Source: Alisma plantago-aquatica | Lineage: Eukaryota; Streptophyta; Magnoliopsida; Alismatales; Alismataceae | NCBI GenBank assembly: GCA_963693085.1 | Contig: OY856412.1 | Location: 1,060,410,244-1,060,474,243, forward strand | Reading direction: 5' to 3' | DNA length: 64,000 nt | Shown: positions 58,751 to 64,000 of the stretch, one piece after another | Position numbering within the stretch: the stretch's first letter is position 1 | Layout of the letters: the number at the start of each line of letters is the position of its first letter | Made by a program: the position numbers and the translations under genes | The notes under the pieces: generated by a model | Told to the model about the DNA's origin: nothing | Databases searched by the model: none | The model's input: the letters and a program-made list of their open reading frames with translations, nothing else

Positions 58751-59361
58751 ACGCCGAGCACGGAGGAACCCATCTGAGGGTGAGCAGTACTGTAAGGACC
58801 CTGACCTTTGTTTAGGGTTTACCATGTTTGCTTTGCTTAACCCTGGTGTTTTGGTGCTTGCTAATCACCTTTAGTGGTGATTAGGGTCTGGTTGTGCTTT
58901 GTTCAGAGTTGGAGGTGCTACTTGCAAATAACCCAAGTTTAGGGTTTTGAAGGCAAGTTTACCACCTTGTGAGGTGTTCCTATCTCTCTCTTTGCTTCCT
59001 CTTGTGTAGAGGGTAAGGCTTGGGCTCGTTGCTTGAGGTTCTTTTGGGCCTAGTTGAGCTTGTTGGGCCTTGAGGTGCCTTGCTTTGTTTTGGGTTGAGC
59101 CTTGTATCGACCAAGTGGTGAGTGTATCGGCCTAGGAGTGTTTGTGTCGCCCACAAGGATGATGTGTGTCGCCCTAGGTGCAAGATGTTGTGTCACCCAT
59201 GGTGCTTGATCTAACCTTGACCTTGTTTAGTGGACACTTGGTGCTTACCTTGGACAAGTGTATAAGGCTTGCTAGAGTAGGTGGCTTGAGCTCTAGGACA
59301 AGTGTCCCTAGGTAGGCGACACCTTGCCATGCTCTACCTTGTTTTCTCCTCCCTTTCCTTC

Positions 59362-59368
59362 TATATAG
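59362..59368 (+). promoter_or_regulatory. TATA box of C LTR
   Basis: CTATATAGATGG about 570 bp into the LTR. Confidence 0.5.
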
Positions 59369-59532
59369 ATGGTTCTTTCCCTTGCTTTGAGTTCCTTTGA
59401 TCCTTTAGTTTCCTTCTCCACCTTAAGTGCACGACACTCCCTTCTTCCTTGCTTGTATTGGCCGACACCCCCCCCCCTTGAAGGAGCAAGTGGTGGTCGA
59501 CATCCCTTGAAGCTTGGAACTCTTCTTCTTCT

Positions 59533-59575
59533 TTGGAGCTTGGAGCTTAAGGCAGGTTGCATAACTTCTAACCCT
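59533..59575 (+). promoter_or_regulatory. Conserved LTR block after the TATA site, C copy
   Basis: TTGGAGCTTGGAGC, then TTAAGGCAGGTTGCATAACT and TCTAACCCTAGC, matching the blocks in B, D and A. Confidence 0.55.
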
Positions 59576-59999
59576 AGCTACATTACCTCCTTTCTTGCTT
59601 ATATGTTGTTGTTAGTTTTTACATCTTGCTTAGTACCCTTGTTTGGACGATCCTCTTGGTAGTTTTTGGTGAGCAATACTCCTTTCTCTCTTTGGTCTAG
59701 AGGAGTGAGTTTAAGCTTCTAGTCTCATGAGCAACCCCCCTCTTTCATAGTCGTTTGAGGTGAGCTTGTGTTCTATTTGCTTGAACAACACTCTCCTCTC
59801 ACCATGGACTAGAAGGGTGAGCTTGGGTTGGTGTTTGTGCTGCCCGATGGGTGATAGGTGGTGTGCAAGACCCCTCTTTCTTGGTTGATTGAGGTGAGCC
59901 ATCTCCTTGAACCTCTAGGGTTTTGAGTACCTTGTGTTTGAGGAGGAAGATGACCTTATTGGACGATACCTCTTGTTTTAGCATGTTGGGCGACATGTT

Positions 60000-60480
60000 T
60001 GCTCTTGTGTTGGGTGATGTGTGGTGTGGCGGGTGACAACCCTTGTTCTTGTGACGGGCGCCACGCCCTTTCCTTTGTTGTGTGTTGGCCGTTAGGCCTT
60101 GACAAAGTTGTTGCACATTTTGTGGATGTGTTCTGTCCCTCTTGGTTGTTATTTTCTCGTGATGAACTGGACGACAGCCCTGTGTCGGGCGTTGCTGGCT
60201 ACCTTGTGACGGGCATCACGCTGCCCTTGTATCGGCTGATAGTCCATGCTGTGACGGGCGTTGCCCGATAGATGTGGAGTGCCCGACATACCTCCTTGAC
60301 GCACGACACACCTCCCCTGACGCGCGTTGTGCGTTGCACGCTTGGTTGCTTTAAGTGGCAACGCAGCGTTGCTGCTTGTTTGTATACCGACCGTTTGGTT
60401 GTTGTTCTTTGGTGAGGGCAGTCGGCCGATATACCTATTTTTGTGAGGGTCTTTGGCACCTCTAGTGAGGGCAGTAGCGC
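60000..60480. repeat. GACGGGCGTTGC / GTCGGGCG short repeats in C LTR
   Basis: Units such as TGACGGGCGCCACGCC, TGTCGGGCGTTGCTGG, TGACGGGCATCACGC and TGACGGGCGTTGCCCG recur in a GC-richer stretch. CGGGC-GTT-GCCCG (60256-60268) is a perfect short hairpin. Related TGTCGCCC units begin near 59144. Confidence 0.65.
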
Positions 60481-61998
60481 ATATGGTGAGGGTGTTACGT
60501 TGCATAGAAGTAGGTTGTTATATATGTCCTTGCTCAAACGATAGTAGCTCCTTATATAGATAATGATGCCCGTTATCATAAGCTTGTTCATTTATCTTAG
60601 CATGGCTACACATATGAAAATGATTATCTGTTAATGCTAAGAATGGTAATAGTAGTAGCATGACTATATGCATGAAGTGATCATCATGTTTATCTGTTAA
60701 TGATAAGGAGAATAGTGGTAGTTACACTAGTGGTTTTCTTAATGGTGTGCTTTATGCACTTGATCACCAGATAATGTAAGATTGATAAGTATAGCATCTT
60801 GAATGTCATTTCATAATGGTAAGCATAGTCCTTATGTGGAAACCATGATTATTGTATACTCTAACCATGCAGGTGATGATTAGCCATGAAAAGACTATGA
60901 GAAATATGTGGTGACTAACATCATTCTAATAATTACTCTGGTTGATGAGATTGCATGATGAGGGATTGAGATCCCATGGTATGTGATAATCCTTGAGATA
61001 GATCTAGATTGATTGGCAAGAGGCCAAGTGATAACATGAGATGTGGGATCCTTGTGATGGATCAGTATGATGTGAATTGTAGTAAAAGCATAATGTTGAA
61101 TTAAATTGTCTATTTTCTGTTATAGCTTGCATGTTATACAACTTGGTTGAATCTTGCAATCCATTTAAAAGATACTAATTAATCATAGTGAAATCTATCA
61201 TGTAGTTGCCCTGGACATAGATCCATCATCGTCAAAAATTGGTGATGGTGAAACGGGTTCTCCTGCGGGTTAACGCGGAGCGCATATTTTGAATATCTGA
61301 GGTTTTCTCCTAGCCTTTAGTAAGGAGGTAAGAGTGCAACTTCGATTGTAGACTCCAGGGTGCGGTGTTCAGGCCCGTAACCCAGTTGTGATGAAGAGCA
61401 TGGTGAACAGGCCCATTGCTCATGATATGTGATATGAGGAGCATGAATGCGTTCATGGCTCAGAGCACGAGGATTAGGCACGTGGCTCAGTTTTACTAGC
61501 GTCGTGACCTGTACCAAGGCGGGCTAGGTAGAGGGTAGCGTGTGGAGCTGACCCTGTGGCTAAGACTACTTCAGCATGAGACTGCGGTCCTACTTATGTT
61601 GTACTCATGCACTGATCATGAGGCGGAGAAGGTCGTGGATTCTGACTCTTCCATTGACTTTGTATGGCACCGGCTATGGCTTCGCAGCCGAAGGTTGGAT
61701 TTGAATGCTTCGATTCACTTCCTTAGGGCATAATAAAACGTAATCTAGCCATTTAGTAATTACTGCTTAAGACAAACACGAAACAATGGTTGAGGCCTTG
61801 ATTGTGTAGTTAACTTTGTTTGTATCTTGTAGTTTCTTGTACATTTCTCATATGTGGTAAGCTTTATACATCCTATCTTGTTAATCATGTTTTATAAGGA
61901 AATAGTTGGATAAATGACTGAGTACTTTTGGTAAGTTTCATAATTATGAACAGTCTTATCTTATAACTGCTCTTGTTATACTTTTTATCAATTAGCTG

Positions 61999-62107
<109 letters not shown>

Positions 62108-62123
62108 GAGGTTTTGTAGTTTT

Positions 62124-62197
62124 GGCGGGGAGTTATGCCTCCCATTGGGACAATGTTCAATTGTCTCACCCCACTGGTTTACACCCTTTTTAGGTGG
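62124..62197 (+). promoter_or_regulatory. Conserved LTR module (twin palindromes then TTTTTAGGTGG), C copy
   Basis: GGGAG-TTATGC-CTCCC, then GACAAT-GTTCA-ATTGTC, CTCACCCCACTGG and TTTTTAGGTGG. The GGGAG/CTCCC stem replaces GAGAG/CTCTC of D, a paired change. Confidence 0.72.
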
Positions 62198-62683
62198 TCG
62201 AGCTAGACGTGGTGGTGGTCACGGAGTTGCGGCCGAGCAGTAAGAAGATCAGTAGAAGGCAAGCGTTGGATATGCTGCTGTTTTGGATGTTTTGTGATAG
62301 AGTCTAGAGTCATCCCTGTACTCTCAGGTCCTTGGCGGTGTTTTGACGTTGTTTCACGATGTACGATCGATGATGTTTTGTATATCCTACTGTTGGCCAG
62401 ATGTGGGCCTTTATGTATCTATAAACAGGTGATGAACTCATGTTATGACAGGACAGATGTTGCTCTAAGTTGTGGACATGTATCCCGGCTTGTATGGATA
62501 TGTATATAACATGTTTTCTTGCAGGATGTGGACTAGAATGTAATAGTTTCTCAGTTTATTAGTTTTCCACAATCGGTTTTAATTAACCTGTGTTTTTGAT
62601 AATCTGTGGTTATGGTGATTTCCGCACATTTTCACGTAACACCTCGTTGTCTGTGTGATAGTGGGATGTGTTGCCACAAAGTT

Positions 62684-62695
62684 TGGTATCAGAGC
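62684..62695 (+). promoter_or_regulatory. Primer-binding site of element C (tRNA-Met)
   Basis: TGGTATCAGAGC, 5 bp after the LTR end, followed by GGTTCGCTGAGTCTACA. Confidence 0.92.
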
Positions 62696-62804
62696 TTTAG
62701 GTTCGCTGAGTCTACATGGATTTATGACTAGGTTGAGTCTGTTCTTATGAGTTTTCCAGATTTCCTCACAATTATCTTCTGCCCCCAGCGGAAGAAAAGC
62801 CAAG

Positions 62805-64000
62805 ATGTCTGGAAACCATGAAGAACACGTTGCTGAGCACAGCGATGTTGCATCTGTCGATGGAGTTGAAGGTCAGGCACATGAAGATCGGGTGCCTGAG
62901 GTCCCCCAACCTAACCCAGCCATTCTTGAACACCCTGCCTACCAACAGCTTTTGGGGCAAATGATGGCTATGATGAATCTCATGGTTGAGCGATTTCCAG
63001 TGCCTCCTCTGAGAGCACAGGCTCCCCATGGTGAAACATCAGGTATTGGGAAGACTTTCGAGCAGCTTCGCCGAGTCGGAGCTTCGGATTATGCTGGAAT
63101 GGCTGATCCAGCGGATGCAGATCTGTGGCTGACAAGTCTTGAGAAGACTTTTCGGATCCTCAACATCCCCGAAGCAGACAAAGTAAAGCATGTTGTCTAC
63201 CTTCTGAAAGGTAGTACTGGTCACTAGTGGACCATCGAGGAAGAGAAGCGGCCTAGTGAGGTGATCTGTTGGGAGGTGTTCTGGCGCGAGTTTGTCACTA
63301 GATACTTCCCGAAGACGTATCTGGATGAGAAGACCAGTCAGTTTGAGAGCCTGGGACAAGGAATGATGAACATCACCGAGTACGAGGCCAAGTTTATGGA
63401 TCTGTTGAGGTTTTGTCCTCACATGGCAGCAACAGATGAGGAACAGATCAGACGTTTTGAGAAGGGTCTGAGTGCTGAGCTGACAACACATGTGCCTGCG
63501 TTGGAGAACCGAGAGAAGTTTGCTATGTTTGTGGAATCTGTCTAGAGGATTGAATGATCAGTTAAGGAGAAGAGATATTCTGTGGCTAAGAAGAGACCTG
63601 CTCAGTTTCAGGGTCAGAGGTTTGGTGGCTTCAAGAAGCCTAGGTTTTCAGCACCGTCAGTGATGAGAGGTTCTGGTGGACCGTCTCAGTGGTCTATGAG
63701 TAGAGGAAGAGGTTATGTTTCTTCACCATCTAAGGCACAAAGTACAACCTTTGTGGCAGTGACCGAGCCATCTAGGCCACGAGTTGATGATAAAGTATGC
63801 CATCGGTGTGGTCAGATCGGGAATTTGAGGTTCAACTGCCTGAATAGAGATGTTGAAGTGACGCAGAAGCTGAGGCAGAATCATCAAGGATCGGATCGAC
63901 AACAGTCTAGTGGTAGCAGAGGACGAGGACGCGACCAACCATCTCAGGCTGGATCGTCTGCTCAAGGAGGCAGAGGTCGTAGACAACAAGCAACGGCTCG
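62805..64000 (+). pseudogene. Element C gag (Retrotrans_gag plus zinc knuckle), three nonsense codons, partial
   Basis: Gag forms the particle. The ATG at 62805 starts MSGNHEEHVAEHSDVAS. The capsid domain (Retrotrans_gag) covers about residues 90-245: FEQLRRVGASDYAGMADPAD, ADLWLTSLEKTFRIL, WREFVTRYFPKTYLDEKTSQ, YEAKFMDLLRFCPHMAATDE. Arg/Gly/Ser-rich sequence follows, then the knuckle CHRCGQIGNLRFNC (63798-63839), in which the zinc-binding His is Asn (codon 63822-63824). The same frame is broken by TAG 63225, TAG 63543 and TGA 63555; the changes are compatible with C-to-T deamination. The frame is otherwise open to the window edge. The start is supported by similarity to the gag starts of A and B. 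Confidence 0.9.

Larger units (their letters stand above)
54490..58790 (+). mobile_element. Element D: Ty3/gypsy LTR of the A type, interrupted by element C
   Basis: It starts TGTAACATCCCTGACCTGGG, the same as the LTR start of A, inserted in the B 3' LTR after TTGAT (54485-54489; empty site TTGAT at 37234-37238). In order: TATA box (55183), conserved block (55474-55520), AAACGGT palindromes (55670-56790), conserved hairpins (58011-58060) and twin-palindrome module (58680-58750). At 58790 the C LTR begins; the rest of D is outside the window, so I cannot say whether D is a solo LTR or a full element. Confidence 0.82.

Noticed and set aside
60149..60591. Overlapping minus-strand ORFs of 118 and 130 codons in the C LTR
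   Set aside because: GC-richer repeat region with open frames by composition; no domain, and inside an LTR.

Overview
The window is plant nuclear DNA made almost entirely of transposable elements. I find no intact host gene, no tRNA or rRNA gene, no CRISPR array and no prokaryotic operon. The evidence for a plant is an En/Spm-type CACTA transposon with a Tnp2/DUF4218/DUF4216 gene and a TNPA-like gene, an Athila-type Ty3/gypsy element with an ORF-1/env-like region, a SIRE/Maximus-like Ty1/copia element, and several Del/Tekay-like Ty3/gypsy elements with very long LTRs whose primer site matches plant initiator tRNA-Met (TGGTATCAGAGC). The pattern suits a large, repeat-rich flowering-plant chromosome. 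I cannot name the species.

Layout. 1-1461: unrecognised. 1462-8458: CACTA element with a decayed transposase gene and accessory gene; its 3' end is lost. 8459-20523: minus-strand long-LTR gypsy element (called A here). 20524-21690: fragment of an unclassified minus-strand LTR with a dense short repeat array. About 21800-30158: 5'-truncated Athila element (integrase, env-like region, 3' LTR). 30175-34325: minus-strand copia reverse transcriptase split by about 3.4 kb of unknown DNA. 34918 to beyond the window: gypsy element B, whose 3' LTR holds a 720-bp hAT-like element (43340-44059), a complete copia element (44536-52930), and a further gypsy LTR (D, from 54490), which is itself interrupted by gypsy element C (from 58791, gag running off the window at 64000).

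The nesting gives relative ages: B is older than the hAT-like element, the copia element and D; D is older than C. Two insertions can be checked against the uninterrupted sister LTR of B, which carries a single copy of each target site (GTTTGAAT at 35228-35235, ATCCC at 35699-35703).

The most interesting result concerns A, B, C and D. A and B have LTRs of about 5.2-5.9 kb around a short internal domain. That domain keeps the start of gag and two zinc-knuckle positions, but lacks the capsid core and all of reverse transcriptase and integrase. The rest of it is non-coding sequence conserved between A and B. They look like one non-autonomous family. C has a gag with the capsid region and could be, or descend from, the helper. 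The four LTR types share short conserved modules, some forming hairpins with compensatory changes, placed between family-specific arrays of short palindromes. Every protein-coding region seen is broken by stops, frameshifts or lost catalytic residues.
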